From the IMG/VR virus record IMGVR_UViG_3300019763_000001, positions 1 to 64,000 of that record: 64,000 nucleotides of DNA. One strand, given 5' to 3'. Below are positions 17,221 to 26,895 of this stretch, piece by piece. This stretch comes from a virus. The notes beneath the pieces are model-generated. The model ran no database searches, had not been told where the DNA came from, and saw only the letters and a program-made list of their open reading frames with translations. Within the stretch, counting starts at the first letter, position 1; the number at the start of each line of letters is the position of its first letter. A program made the position numbers and the translations under genes.

Positions 17221-18857
17221 CGATACCCCTCCTATGTCCAAATGGAACATTCCATTGATATTTTCCAGTTTTTTTATTTCTCTTAACTGTCAAAATAGTT
17301 CTTGAACCATTTATATGAGTTACGATATGTGAAAAGCTCCAACTACAAGGGCCGTTTGCATAATCGAAGTTTTTAACATCACCTGTCACCCCAGATGTGT
17401 ATGAACCGAATATAATGCCCGCAACGTGAGTGTGACCTGTGTTAGTTTTTTCACCCATCTTAGCAAATTGATCAGGTGATCCTTTTGAACCATTTGAACC
17501 CAAATGACCATGATGACCAAACTCAATCCCCGACACAACGAATGACTGATCCTTTCTTAGAAATGTTAAGTTATGTGCAACTGCTTCATAGTGACCACCC
17601 ATAAGCTCTTTGACAGAATACTCAAAAGCGTTAAAATAACGTCTTTCTGCAATAGATTGTAGCATCTCCATCTGTAGCTGTAGGTATATCAAAGCGTTTT
17701 GTGGATCTTTCCTGAAATCGTAAGATTGATTACATAACCACTTTTCTATAGCCTCATCGTGATTCGATCTAACCACAATTGTTTCCGTTTCGGATCTACA
17801 ATATGATTTGAGTAAATCAGTTGCTTTTTCTAAATCATCTAATACTGAATCATTACCTTCATGATACATTTTAAATCGTTGTAGGTGATCATTTATATTG
17901 TGATGATTTCTAGCGTTAAATGAAATTGTATCGTGCATAAACTGATATAAAGGATTCAACGTATCTAAAATATCAAAGTTTATTTCATGCTCCTCATCAT
18001 CACTATTTTCAGTGTGAATGTCACCCCAGTTGATTGCGCTGATGATATTTTTGTTATAATCGACTGTCATACCATCTTTCGTATAGACTGCATCCATAAA
18101 CATGATATCACCTGTATCTTCATCCCCATGAATTTGATAAGCGAACCACGTTCCATCGTTTTGGATTGTTACATAAAGTGCTGCATATGAATGAAAATTC
18201 CTAGCTGCTTTTTGCCCAGCTTTCTTTTCTATGTAGTTACGTGTTGTGACGCATCCTGTAGCGTACATCATTTTTGCTTCATCATTCTTCTTAGTTGGGC
18301 ACGATTTAAGCCTAACTTGACAACTTGGGAATATCCCACTAGCAGTTCTGTTGTATATATCAAATCCAGATAGAGGATTAGTAGCAGTTGGAATGATGTT
18401 TAATTCTCCATTCCACACTAAATCATCAGTTACTTGCAAAGATTCATTTCTAATGTATTTTGTGATAAGTGGATCATACCACAAATCATCATCTTTACTT
18501 GAGTTCTGAAAACCGTTTTTATTGTATGTGAATGTACCAACAATCAACTCAGCGTCATTTTCATTAATAAAAGTTTCCAACGCACCTAGAAATCCTCTAT
18601 GAACATTGGTATTGTTTTGTGCTGATACAAATACATAAGCGCCACCAGTTAATTTTCCAGAGTTCTTATATGGTGACTCAACCACACCAGCAGATAAGCT
18701 AGGTTCAAAACCAATCTGCTTTGCATAAGCTAGCCCTCTATGAATAGTCCTCTCTGAAAAGTTAAAGTGATTACTATAAATCTCGTATAGACCAATGATT
18801 TTTTCTTAGTGTTAACAGCTCTGCTAAAAATCCCTCATCTTCGTAAACTTTAGCCAT
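17207..18857 (-). CDS. T5 A1-like phosphoesterase, split by a UAGU +1 site
   Basis: Read through one +1 shift, the gene gives 549 residues, near T5 A1 (556). Frame 1 starts at ATG 18857 (MAKVYEDEGFLAELLTLRKN) and stops at UAG 18776-18774; frame 2 continues directly. The joined N-terminus makes a classic helix-turn-helix, WSIRDL-x-NHFNFSERTIHRGL, broken if the shift is ignored. Later motifs SNHDE and GHTH resemble the GNHD and GHxH metal sites of calcineurin-like phosphoesterases. T5 A1 is needed for host DNA breakdown and DNA transfer; assignment to that family rests on motifs, size and recollection. A slip at A6 (18806-18801) is an alternative shift point. Confidence 0.72.
18773..18776 (-). 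other. UAGU +1 recoding site in A1-like gene
   Basis: Codon 28: GAT TTA TAGT AAT CAC. Frame 0 has TAG then TAA; the HTH motif is continuous only across this site. Confidence 0.7.
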
Positions 18858-19926
18858 TTATATTCCTCTTAAGTTCGCCCATTTGAGCTTTGCTTTAAAA
18901 CCGGAGTATACGTTGTTGACAATTATTTGCAATGTTTGCATATGGCCGTGATGTTGAACCATTTCATTTATGTCTTTTCCAACAACGTTATCAGGAAATA
19001 GAACGACTTTACATCCATCATCAATAGCTTTTGTTATTTTTTTGCATATATCTTTGTTTCTGTATTGATTATCAAAAATGTAAATTGTGTTGTCGTATTT
19101 AGTTTTTGTTAGATTGCTGTCGCATGTAGCTATACAATTAATCGGAATGAATAAAGAATCCAACGGACCTTCTACGACGAATACAGGCTTGTTTTTTACT
19201 AGCCTATCCTCACCGTATATCTTATCATCACTAGCATATCTTTTGATAGTTATGTATCGTAAAACGTTAACGCCATTTTCAAACGATCTTCCTTGCACAG
19301 CTTTGAATATACCATCTTTAGTCCACATAGGAATAACCAATCTAGGCTCAACTTTGATGTTACTAAGCTTTTCTTCATTCAAATCTTTAGAAACTTGTCT
19401 CGCTAAAGCGTTGAAATCTTCAGCGAAATAAAGTAAAGACATAGCTTTTGTATTGAAACCCCTATTTTTAACATATTCCTTAGCAAAATGACCATCTTTT
19501 AAGTCATTTATTGGTGTTAAAAGATCAAAAACATTATTAGGGTACTTCCCATCAACAACATCATTCAATATATCGACTGGCTTTGTCTCTTCAATTTCCA
19601 TCTTAATCGATTTATCTGCGTTACCTTCACCTGTTTCTTTAAACACAGCGAATCTGTATTCAGCCCAAAGATCATTTCTATAAAGATATATGAATTTACC
19701 TATTGAACCACTTTCCCCACAATTATGACAATTGAACATGAATGATCCGTTGTATGAATAAATTCTAGAATCTAGTCTTATATTGATTTTTGTGTGAGTC
19801 ACCACAAATGGGGCATCTACCATACCATGTATCTTCTTTGGTTTGATGCCATCTCTGAATACCATAACCAATCTGTTGTATAAATTGCATGTCAACCCAT
19901 TTAGGGATTGGTGTATATTGCCCCAT
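18858..19926 (-). CDS. 61: DNA primase, gp61-like, split by a UAGA +1 site
   Basis: Joined product 355 residues (T4 gp61: 342). Frame 1 starts at ATG 19926 after AAAGGAGGAAAA and encodes the first half of the zinc finger (GRCPICGDSHKNQ); it stops at UAG 19767-19765. Frame 2 carries the second half (MFNCHNCGES), EPRLVIPMW, VQGRSF, YITIKRY and the TOPRIM-like VVEGPLDSLF. The zinc finger is therefore encoded across the shift and needs both frames. gp61 makes RNA primers with the gp41 helicase. Its stop TAA is followed at once by the A1-like ATG. Confidence 0.88.
19764..19767 (-). other. UAGA +1 recoding site in primase
   Basis: Codon 54: AGA TTC TAGA ATT TAT. The shift must fall after RCPICGD (frame 1) and before NCHNC (frame 2). 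Confidence 0.85.
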
Positions 19927-19939
19927 TTTTCCTCCTTTG

Positions 19940-20905
19940 TTACGCAGCCATATCTGGTTTATTTTTAAAGTCTGGATATGGATTGTAATTATGTAGCGCC
20001 ACATCTTCAAAGTCAAGAGAAACAACATCTTCTAGTGTTAGAAGCTCTTTGTTGATTGTTATGCTAGGTGATGATCTATCCGTTGGTCGTTCAATAAGCT
20101 TTTCAACAAATCCTTGTTCAGGATTAAATACAGCAAGTTGATTTTGATAGATATGTGGTCTAGGTGCTGCAATCTTCAACACGCCTGGCTTACAGTCATA
20201 TCCATTGTCTCTCATATACTTTGAAAACACCTCCAATTGAAAAGCGTACCCAGCAATATTGAATGGACCACCGTATGGTACATCCCACGATCTAATCAAC
20301 ATCGTTCCATGTAGATATTCGCCATCATATGCAACATCAAATGAGCAATGACAACTTGGTAGAGCTGCTGCCCATATTCCTTCTGGGTGCCAAAACGTAA
20401 ATCGAGTACGACGATCGTATGGATTTGTTTTGAGTAGGTGTAAGAGCATAGCAAGCTGATCAACTGTTTTTGTTCCATCATCATGCACTGTGATAAAATC
20501 ATGCAAGCCATTATACTGTTCATAATCGCTTGGGTGCACAATCATCGATCTAAGCTGCACAGGATACGAACGACCTGAATCTCCCTCTTCCAAATCATAT
20601 AAACCAACTTTATCAAGCGCTTCTCGTGTTGTATTACCTTTCCAGATTGTGATCCCCTGATCCTCTAAAATCTTAGTATTAGGATCACCACCAAAGAACC
20701 ATTTATTTTCTTGCACGATCCAGCGAAATGGTTGTTTTCTCATTGTGATGAGCGGAAAGCTTCCATCTCTCATATCAAAATGATAGTCGTGTGCTAAAAA
20801 GTCTTGAATCGTTCCATTGCCATTTCTAACCCCATTATTCAGAACCTTACCTCGTTCTAAAATGTTAGTTAGTATTGATTTGTAAACGTCATCATGTTTA
20901 CTCAT
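19940..20905 (-). CDS. thyA: Thymidylate synthase
   Basis: 321 residues. Catalytic cysteine in LPSCHCSFDV, folate/dUMP motifs RRTRFTFWHPEGIW, DVPYGGPFNIAGYAFQLEVF and the closing NYNPYPDFKNKPDMA. Converts dUMP to dTMP with methylene-THF; it works with the phage DHFR (33.6 kb), dCMP deaminase (51 kb) and dNMP kinase next door. No intron, unlike T4 td. Confidence 0.95.
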   Translation of the reverse strand: MSKHDDVYKSILTNILERGKVLNNGVRNGNGTIQDFLAHDYHFDMRDGSFPLITMRKQPFRWIVQENKWFFGGDPNTKILEDQGITIWKGNTTREALDKVGLYDLEEGDSGRSYPVQLRSMIVHPSDYEQYNGLHDFITVHDDGTKTVDQLAMLLHLLKTNPYDRRTRFTFWHPEGIWAAALPSCHCSFDVAYDGEYLHGTMLIRSWDVPYGGPFNIAGYAFQLEVFSKYMRDNGYDCKPGVLKIAAPRPHIYQNQLAVFNPEQGFVEKLIERPTDRSSPSITINKELLTLEDVVSLDFEDVALHNYNPYPDFKNKPDMAA

Positions 20906-21529
20906 AGATTGTATTCTCCTTCCATCATCGTATCAGTTGAGTGATTAATGAACTCATCTAACATACCATTAACAATTTCGATGTCACTATCATTGTGTAG
21001 CGTATACTGAGGAATTCTGTTCGTGTTTATATATGAACGAGAGTCGTTATACTTCTCAAATGATGTACCATCTCTGTATAAGTTTACTAATAGATAAACA
21101 TGGTTGCAACCATTCGTTTGTTCTTCAACAATATCAACAAATCGATCAAGCTCTTCAATGAACCCAGAATCGGTTATATAGAAGATATCTTCATCTAAGT
21201 TGTAAGCATCACAATTAATGATGCTCATTGCTGTTGCTTTACCGAAATAATCCTTACCAAAGTTGGGTTTAATGACCTCTTCGCTAACCTTTATCAACGC
21301 TTGACGCATAGATAAACCATCAAATTCAACCATTGGTTTATTCTTATTTTCTTGAGTATACAATTCATTCCACTTATCAATTGGAAAGTTGTAGATTCTA
21401 GCAAGTCAGCTCAATTAGCTTTTGCTTGAACATGATAGTATGACATTCCACATATGCATCAGAATTGTACTTACCAATAAAATCTTTACCACTTTCTGGT
21501 GGCCCATTTAAAAATACAAACGTTGCCAT
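20902..21529 (-). CDS. 1: Deoxynucleoside monophosphate kinase, gp1-like, split by UAGA
   Basis: Joined product 208 residues (T4 gp1: 241). Frame 1 starts at ATG 21529 and gives the P-loop FLNGPPESGKD, ending LIELTC at UAG 21400-21398. Frame 2 resumes at once with IYNFPIDKWNELY and continues to the end. In frame 2 a UGA lies only eight bases before UAG, so the shift must occur within about nine bases of the UAG. gp1-type kinases phosphorylate dTMP, dGMP and modified dCMP. ThyA overlaps its end by 4 bases. Confidence 0.82.
21397..21400 (-). other. UAGA +1 recoding site in dNMP kinase
   Basis: Codon 44: ACT TGC TAGA ATC TAC. Tightest window of all: frame 2 is closed by UGA just upstream. Confidence 0.88.
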
Positions 21530-21530
21530 A

Positions 21531-22200
21531 TTACTCGCCCTCCATATAAAATTCTTCAAAAGGATCAAAAACATCCTCTTCATTTTTCTTACTATTTGAT
21601 GCATACTTGCTAAGTTGCTCATCAATCTCTGCAATTCTCGTCATTGCTTGTGTGACGACTTCTATGTTTGCTATGTCAGTGTGATCATAATCAGAGTCAT
21701 CAGAACATGCTAGCACACCATCATGATGAACAATATCCATAAGTTTAGAGCGCTCAATCTTCATCAGCTTAGCTAAAGACATCATGAATGAACGTCTAAT
21801 AGTTTCCGTTAGATACCCAAAAGGATTCACTTCACCTTTACGCCCTATCTTATCTTTATCGAAATTGTGCAGATATGCTACACATATGGTGATAGCGTCG
21901 TCAACTAATACTTCTTTGTAGTCGGAAGTGTAATTGTAGAATCTAGGGTGACCTGTCAATCTATTAGCAGTTTCTAACACACACTGAGCAAGATAGCTCG
22001 GCATTCTAGTCCACTGACTTCTAGGAAGGTTTTTTGATTTATCTTTTTGAACTTCATCGTGCCACCACGTCATATCCGTCATAAGAAGGTCTGGATCGGC
22101 ATAGTATTTCGCGTTTTCTTGTTTCTTTCTCGTTGATTGTTCTTCTAAAAACAGTGCAACCTCAGCTCTACGTCTTCACAGATGCCTTTTTAATAGCCAT
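21531..22200 (-). CDS. 55: Late sigma factor, gp55-like, split by UAGA
   Basis: Joined product 222 residues (T4 gp55: 185). Frame 1 starts at ATG 22200 (MAIKKASVKT) and hits UAG at 22170-22168; frame 2 continues with AEVALFLEEQSTRKKQENAKYYADPDLLM and the sigma body (YKEVLVDDAITICVAYLHNFD, NPFGYLTETIRRSFM). Frame 2 alone would lack the conserved YY.DPDLL start region. A UGA in frame 2 nine bases upstream confines the shift to the UAG. gp55 directs RNA polymerase to TATAAATA promoters, several of which lie in this window. Confidence 0.88.
22167..22170 (-). other. UAGA +1 recoding site in gp55 sigma
   Basis: Codon 11: AAG ACG TAGA GCT GAG. Frame 2 has a UGA nine bases upstream, so the shift window is about 9 bases. 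Confidence 0.88.
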
Positions 22201-22783
22201 TATATTCTCTCCTATGTTTAATCCCAACATCTTCACTTATAGTATAATACCCTAGAAACTTCATGTTAACTATTTCATCATTTTGATGAATGGGTACAAT
22301 ATCATTTGCTAACATTTCTGTAACATCAGCACACAAAGTTGATGCTTTATCAGCAAGCTCATTGAGCCTATTGCCATTATGACCTTTAACCCATATAAAT
22401 TCAACATTGCATATTTTTGATAGTTTAGTATACACTACATCAAACTCAATCCAAAGGTGTTTATTCTTAACAGCTCCTGATGTATTTTTCCATCCTTGTG
22501 CCTTCCATTGTTTGTAACGTGAGCTATTCTTAACAACGTATTCAGCGTCGCAATGAATTTTTATAGATGTTATATTCTTTCTTTCGACAAATAAGCAAGC
22601 GAATTTCATTGCAGATATTGCACCATACAGCTCAGTAACTGCATTTGTCGTATATGAGTCAACTGATCCGCCCGCTAATAGTACTCTACCACTTTCAACA
22701 AATTCAATAGCAAATCCAAATCCACCTCGTTTTGATGTTCTAGGCCTACTAGCTCCGTCAGTGTATATATTAAGGCTTCTCAT
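22190..22783 (-). CDS. Ribonuclease HI
   Basis: 197 residues with a type 1 RNase H fold in the first 150: YTDGAS (Asp 1), ELYGA (Glu), HCDAEYVV (Asp 2), WVKGHNGNRLNELADKAS (His loop and Asp 3). It would remove RNA primers or RNA in hybrids. T4 uses an unrelated 5'-nuclease family RNase H, so this is a different solution. Overlaps gp55 by 11 bases. Confidence 0.9.
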   Translation of the reverse strand: MRSLNIYTDGASRPRTSKRGGFGFAIEFVESGRVLLAGGSVDSYTTNAVTELYGAISAMKFACLFVERKNITSIKIHCDAEYVVKNSSRYKQWKAQGWKNTSGAVKNKHLWIEFDVVYTKLSKICNVEFIWVKGHNGNRLNELADKASTLCADVTEMLANDIVPIHQNDEIVNMKFLGYYTISEDVGIKHRREYNGY

Positions 22784-23159
22784 TATTTGTGTTCCTTTCG
22801 TTTTTCACAGATGTTTTCGTCGAATAATTCGCATGAATATCTATGATTTTCTTTGAATGGTTCACGTGGACATCTTTGATAACTTCCCATGCGATTCCAT
22901 CTAGATTATATCTAAACGGATAGTATCCTTCTGCAATGGATTTATGATACTCATATCGATTTACCCAAATGCGCATGAACCACTTAACTTCCGATTTCGT
23001 TAGCCCTGAATTCTTAAAAGCTTCACTTTCATAAATGTCATTGATAATACCGACTTTTAGAGGTAACGGTCTTTCAGTATTGTAGAAGACATGAAATAAT
23101 TTCATCATATCTTCCTTAGTTTTCTTATATGAAGATGTAGAGTGTCGTTTATTTTTCAT
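22770..23159 (-). CDS. ProQ/FinO-type RNA chaperone-like protein
   Basis: 129 residues from ATG 23159 (MKNKRHST), preceded by AAGGAACG. Residues about 22-85 match the ProQ/FinO domain: ERPLPLKVGIINDIYE, LTKSEVKWFMRIWVNRYEYHKSI and the closing YRYNLDG-type end (PFRYNLDG). Such proteins bind structured RNA and sRNAs. A phage copy could act on phage or host sRNAs; the structured RNA region at 60.6-61.7 kb is a possible partner (speculation). Confidence 0.75.
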   Translation of the reverse strand: MKNKRHSTSSYKKTKEDMMKLFHVFYNTERPLPLKVGIINDIYESEAFKNSGLTKSEVKWFMRIWVNRYEYHKSIAEGYYPFRYNLDGIAWEVIKDVHVNHSKKIIDIHANYSTKTSVKNERNTNNEKP

Positions 23160-23163
23160 GATC

Positions 23164-23634
23164 TTATACGTTCCTTGAAATAACTTCAATAACTTTTAAT
23201 GGAGTGACATGATCAGCAGCATCAAAGATGAATGACCAACCACCATCTCTCATTGGATGTGAAGCGCACAGACGATCAGGATTTAGTTCAAATACACGTT
23301 TTGCAAGAAACTTGGTATCTATATTAATCGCTATAATATCGCTAATAACTTCTGCTGTCTTACGGCCAGTGGGTAGGTCTGCAATTCTAACGCTAGCAGC
23401 ATTCTCACTAACTTTAACCTTCGTAAAGAATGGATCAACAAACACATCACCCAATTTCAATTGTAGGCTATCTATGACATCTTTATCAACAGTCATATCA
23501 GTCTCTCGATCAACCCATACGTTTGTATCAATCATTCTGATAGGAGATTGGATGGTGCGACAAATTTCTTCTTTCGACATCCCTGTATTTTCTTGCAATT
23601 GATCAAAACGTTGCGCGATAGTTTTATTTCTCAT
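23164..23634 (-). CDS. Hypothetical protein, 156 aa
   Basis: Start at ATG 23634 (MRNKTIAQRFDQL) follows GAGGATACGAC; the open frame extends 18 codons upstream. The first 40 residues may be helix-turn-helix-like (MSKEEICRTIQSPIRMIDTN). No family recognised. Tightly packed with neighbours. Confidence 0.65.
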   Translation of the reverse strand: MRNKTIAQRFDQLQENTGMSKEEICRTIQSPIRMIDTNVWVDRETDMTVDKDVIDSLQLKLGDVFVDPFFTKVKVSENAASVRIADLPTGRKTAEVISDIIAINIDTKFLAKRVFELNPDRLCASHPMRDGGWSFIFDAADHVTPLKVIEVISRNV

Positions 23635-24001
23635 GTCGTATCCTCTTAATTGCAGGCAAAAAGCTACCTTCATTGTAATGCTTAACACTCATACGATGAT
23701 GAATATAATTGAAGCTTATTTTTGATTTCCATTTTAGCTTATAGTAACTAAATAGCAAAGTCAATAGATCAACCAAGTATCCTACAGAATTGTATGATGA
23801 ATTTGAATTTATGAAGCAGTATGATAGCGTTATTATATCGCTCTTCATATCTTCTAGAAGATCATCCTCTTTAGTGACAAACTTTATATTAGATCCCACA
23901 AGCGCAGGATCCGTTGTTCTGTTTCTAAATAATTTCATTTTAGCTAACCTATTATCCCATACAAAGATGTTGTTGCATACAATACAATCTACTATGTTCA
24001 C
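23624..24001 (-). CDS. Hypothetical protein, 125 aa
   Basis: Basic protein with an aromatic helical segment (VDLLTLLFSYYKLKWKSKISF). Overlaps both neighbours by a few bases, as expected in an operon. Not recognised. Confidence 0.6.
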   Translation of the reverse strand: MNIVDCIVCNNIFVWDNRLAKMKLFRNRTTDPALVGSNIKFVTKEDDLLEDMKSDIITLSYCFINSNSSYNSVGYLVDLLTLLFSYYKLKWKSKISFNYIHHRMSVKHYNEGSFLPAIKRIRHEK

Positions 24002-24492
24002 ATCTTCCGCATTGCCCTAATACCAACAATCATAATTTCATTTCGCGAGTATTTCAATAAATCTCCATCACTATCTAAGATGAAATTTACAGGTGCATCG
24101 TTAGGCAAAACAGGTTCCAAATTATGAAAACTACATTCACCGGTTTTCATGATTGTCTGAAATGATGACATAACTTGAGATAAGATTTCGGTGTTTATCC
24201 TTCGCTGAAAGTCTATAGCAACGACACTATATGATCTGTAAACATCTTCATCATCGATATTCATAAAGACCACCTTTTCGTTTTCATCGAATATCATAGT
24301 GATGTGTGGTGTTTCTTCATCATCTACTGTTGGGATCATTTGAGATCGTGTTAATATCCTAGTATATGGTGAATACATTTCTGGTAGTTGTTCATTTTCG
24401 ACAACATGAAATAAGTCATTATCTCCCAAAATATCCAAAGTATTTTGGTACACTTCGTGCGTGATAAGAAAATCTATGTTTAGCATGTTCAT
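23998..24492 (-). CDS. Hypothetical protein, 164 aa
   Basis: Acidic protein (MNMLNIDFLITHEVYQN); ATG-TGA style overlap of 4 bases with the next gene. GGAGAATGAAC near the start supports translation. Not recognised. Confidence 0.65.
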   Translation of the reverse strand: MNMLNIDFLITHEVYQNTLDILGDNDLFHVVENEQLPEMYSPYTRILTRSQMIPTVDDEETPHITMIFDENEKVVFMNIDDEDVYRSYSVVAIDFQRRINTEILSQVMSSFQTIMKTGECSFHNLEPVLPNDAPVNFILDSDGDLLKYSRNEIMIVGIRAMRKM

Positions 24493-24501
24493 TCTCCAAA
24501 T

Positions 24502-25479
24502 TTAATCTAACTTATTAGTGGGTTTAACCATAAGTGTAGGGATACCATTATCCCTAAACATTTTAGCTTGCTGTTCGGCTCGCTCTTTAGTTGCATACCC
24601 TGTAACTGACAGATAGTGTAAGTTTTGATATTTCTTAGATTCGCGCAATACGATGTTAGTGCCTAAATCCCTATCTTTTAAAGATTTTAACATACCAACG
24701 ATGTTAGAGCAACTATTTTCAATGCAATGAACACGCGCAACATACACGCGCCAATCGTTTACTACTGGCTTTCTAATCGTTTGAACAACAACTGGCTCAG
24801 ATTGTGTTATAACAGTCGTCTTTGATTGCAATGCAGGAACGTTCTGGAAAGCGGTTGGTTGAATCGATAGTTGTTTAAAATACCATTCACATACTCGCAT
24901 ATCTGGATGTGATGCATAGTAACTCTCATCCACAACTAATCCTTTCTTCTTAAAGTTATCCATCAGAGAAAAGCACATATTTTGTACTTGAGCTTCATTC
25001 TTAACCTTAAGTGATTGAGTTAGTAGTTTAGATTGCTGCTCACATTGATTATCTTCATCAATATTCCATACGTAACGAATACCTGCACCGTATGCTTCTG
25101 CATCATTACCAAAAGAATCATTTAACCGAGATTGGGCAACACCTGCATCCATAATAAGTTGATTATTCGCACAGCTTGCACTATTTTCGCCGGTCTTTAA
25201 TGTTGTATAGCTAGGATCAACATCTCCACCACCTACGCTGATAGGATTAACAGTTGTTGAATTGTTCGCATTTGTGATTGTATTAACATCACTTTGCTGT
25301 TGACTTTGATTCGTTGCTAGTTGAGATGAAGCCCCGCATTCTGCTGTTAAGCATAGAGATTCAATTTCACTTGCTTGAACTCTATTCGCTGCTACTAATA
25401 AGCAGATTCCAATCAAAGTGATGACAAGTAATGATAATATAAAGAATGGTGTTTTTTCGCACTTATGTAATGTTTTCAT
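24502..25479 (-). CDS. Envelope protein with N-terminal anchor and SPOR-like C-terminus
   Basis: 325 residues. One membrane segment or uncleaved signal near residues 12-33 (FILSLLVITLIGICLLVAAN), a Gln/Asn/Thr-rich linker, a Cys-containing middle, and a C-terminal region (about 242-320) of SPOR type (WRVYVARVHC...LHYLSVTGYATKERAEQQAKMFRDNGI). SPOR domains bind denuded peptidoglycan at division sites. A periplasmic phage protein of this kind might modify cell wall or adsorption; role unknown. Confidence 0.7.
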   Translation of the reverse strand: MKTLHKCEKTPFFILSLLVITLIGICLLVAANRVQASEIESLCLTAECGASSQLATNQSQQQSDVNTITNANNSTTVNPISVGGGDVDPSYTTLKTGENSASCANNQLIMDAGVAQSRLNDSFGNDAEAYGAGIRYVWNIDEDNQCEQQSKLLTQSLKVKNEAQVQNMCFSLMDNFKKKGLVVDESYYASHPDMRVCEWYFKQLSIQPTAFQNVPALQSKTTVITQSEPVVVQTIRKPVVNDWRVYVARVHCIENSCSNIVGMLKSLKDRDLGTNIVLRESKKYQNLHYLSVTGYATKERAEQQAKMFRDNGIPTLMVKPTNKLD

Positions 25480-25509
25480 TTTTTTGTTTCTCCTTATTTC
25501 TTAGTAAAT

Positions 25510-26046
25510 TTAATATTCTTTATGGTATTCAGTTAAATCCAACTCATCAATTTTATAGAGCTTTCCATCTTTAATTTCTGATGATTGAATATATTCATTA
25601 CCATTAGTGTCGTAAGACCTCTCAACTAAAAACCCACAATTACTTTTCCTATAATATAGTCGATTACCGTTGGCGTCATACGCTCTCTCAATCGATAGAC
25701 CGTAACTATTTTTGAAAGTTAGTTCTCTGCCGTTGGCGTCATACGTTATTTCAATCCATCTACCGATGCTATCACTATATGTTAGCTCATTGCCATTGGC
25801 ATCGTAGGTTCTTTCGATAAAACGCCCATTGCCGTCTATATAAGTTAGATTATTACCACAATCGCTAATCTTAAGATCTTTTATGCTTTTAAGCTCTTGA
25901 ATACGTTCGCAATAGTCACCTTTGATTAAATCCAATCTATCAAGATTTATTGGTAATAGATTATTTTTTTCTAAAAATTCAATTAACGAACCCATAACTT
26001 TCAATTTTTTTAGAATTTCTTTTGTCAGTAATTTCACAGTGTTCAT
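25510..26046 (-). CDS. YD-like repeat protein, short paralogue
   Basis: 178 residues. N-terminal 60 residues and the final EIKDGKLYKIDELDLTEY are nearly identical to the next gene upstream. Between them are about four copies of a 21-residue repeat (GNELTYSDSIGRWIEITYDAN type), like YD/RHS repeats but shorter. No signal peptide. The pair looks like a tandem duplication that then changed repeat number. Confidence 0.8.
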   Translation of the reverse strand: MNTVKLLTKEILKKLKVMGSLIEFLEKNNLLPINLDRLDLIKGDYCERIQELKSIKDLKISDCGNNLTYIDGNGRFIERTYDANGNELTYSDSIGRWIEITYDANGRELTFKNSYGLSIERAYDANGNRLYYRKSNCGFLVERSYDTNGNEYIQSSEIKDGKLYKIDELDLTEYHKEY

Positions 26047-26680
26047 AATACGCTCCTCAATTAACTATGGATTTATAGTATTCAGTTAAATCCAACTCAT
26101 CGATTTTATATAGTTTCCCATCTTTAATTTCTGATGAATGGGTATATTCATTACCGTTAGAATCATATGTTTTCTCAACATAAGAACCATAACTATCCGT
26201 GTAGGTTAGTTCGTTTCCATTTTCATCATATGTTCTTTCAATGGAAAACCCGCTACTATCTTTATACGTTAGCTCATTGCCGTTGGCGTCGTATGTTCTT
26301 TCAATCAAACGCCAATAACTATCTTTATAGGTTATTTCATTGCCGTTAGAATCATATACCCTTTCGATAAAGAACCCGTTACTATCCTTATATGCTATTT
26401 CATTGCCGTTGGAATCATATGTTCTTTCAACCCAAACTCCATTACTATCACTATATGTTAGCTCATTGCCTTTATCACAATAGGTTCTATCAACACAAAG
26501 CCCATCACTATTTTTATATCTTAGTTCTTTACCGTTTGAATCATAGCTTCTTTCAGACCAGCGTCCATTACTATTTTTGAAAGTTAGTTCATTACCGTTA
26601 GAATCATATGTCCTCTCGATATAGATGTCGGTAATATCTCTGTAACTTATCTTATTACCACAGTCGCTAATTTTGATGTC
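25600..26680 (-). repeat. 63-bp tandem repeats in two adjacent genes
   Basis: Imperfect 63-base units (21 codons) repeat about 4 times in the first gene and about 8 times in the second, giving a 1 kb field of related sequence prone to recombination. Confidence 0.75.
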
Positions 26681-26848
26681 TTTTAAATTCTTAAGCATTT
26701 GAAAATAATAGCAATAATCACCTTTGATTAAATCCAATCTATCAAGATTTATTGGTAATAGATTATTTTTTTCTAAAAATTCAATTGCGTCATTCCCAAC
26801 TTTCAATTTTTTTAGAATTTCTTTTGTCAGTAATTTCACAGTGTTCAT
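26057..26848 (-). CDS. YD-like repeat protein, long paralogue
   Basis: 263 residues with about eight 21-residue repeats from residue 64 (GNEIAYKDSNGFFIERVYDSN type). The head (MNTVKLLTKEILKKLKV) and tail match the downstream paralogue. The repeat consensus ends in ERTYDSNGNEL, as in YD repeats of RHS/teneurin proteins, but there is no toxin or transport domain. Could be a binding protein; function unknown. Confidence 0.8.
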   Translation of the reverse strand: MNTVKLLTKEILKKLKVGNDAIEFLEKNNLLPINLDRLDLIKGDYCYYFQMLKNLKDIKISDCGNKISYRDITDIYIERTYDSNGNELTFKNSNGRWSERSYDSNGKELRYKNSDGLCVDRTYCDKGNELTYSDSNGVWVERTYDSNGNEIAYKDSNGFFIERVYDSNGNEITYKDSYWRLIERTYDANGNELTYKDSSGFSIERTYDENGNELTYTDSYGSYVEKTYDSNGNEYTHSSEIKDGKLYKIDELDLTEYYKSIVN

Positions 26849-26895
26849 AATAATATCTCTATCAAATTATCTCTATTTTACTGTAGTATAATAAG

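Noticed and set aside
18801-18806. Programmed -1 frameshift at the A6 run in the A1-like gene
   Set aside because: Possible in principle, but the UAG +1 reading gives a better helix-turn-helix and matches the nine other cases.
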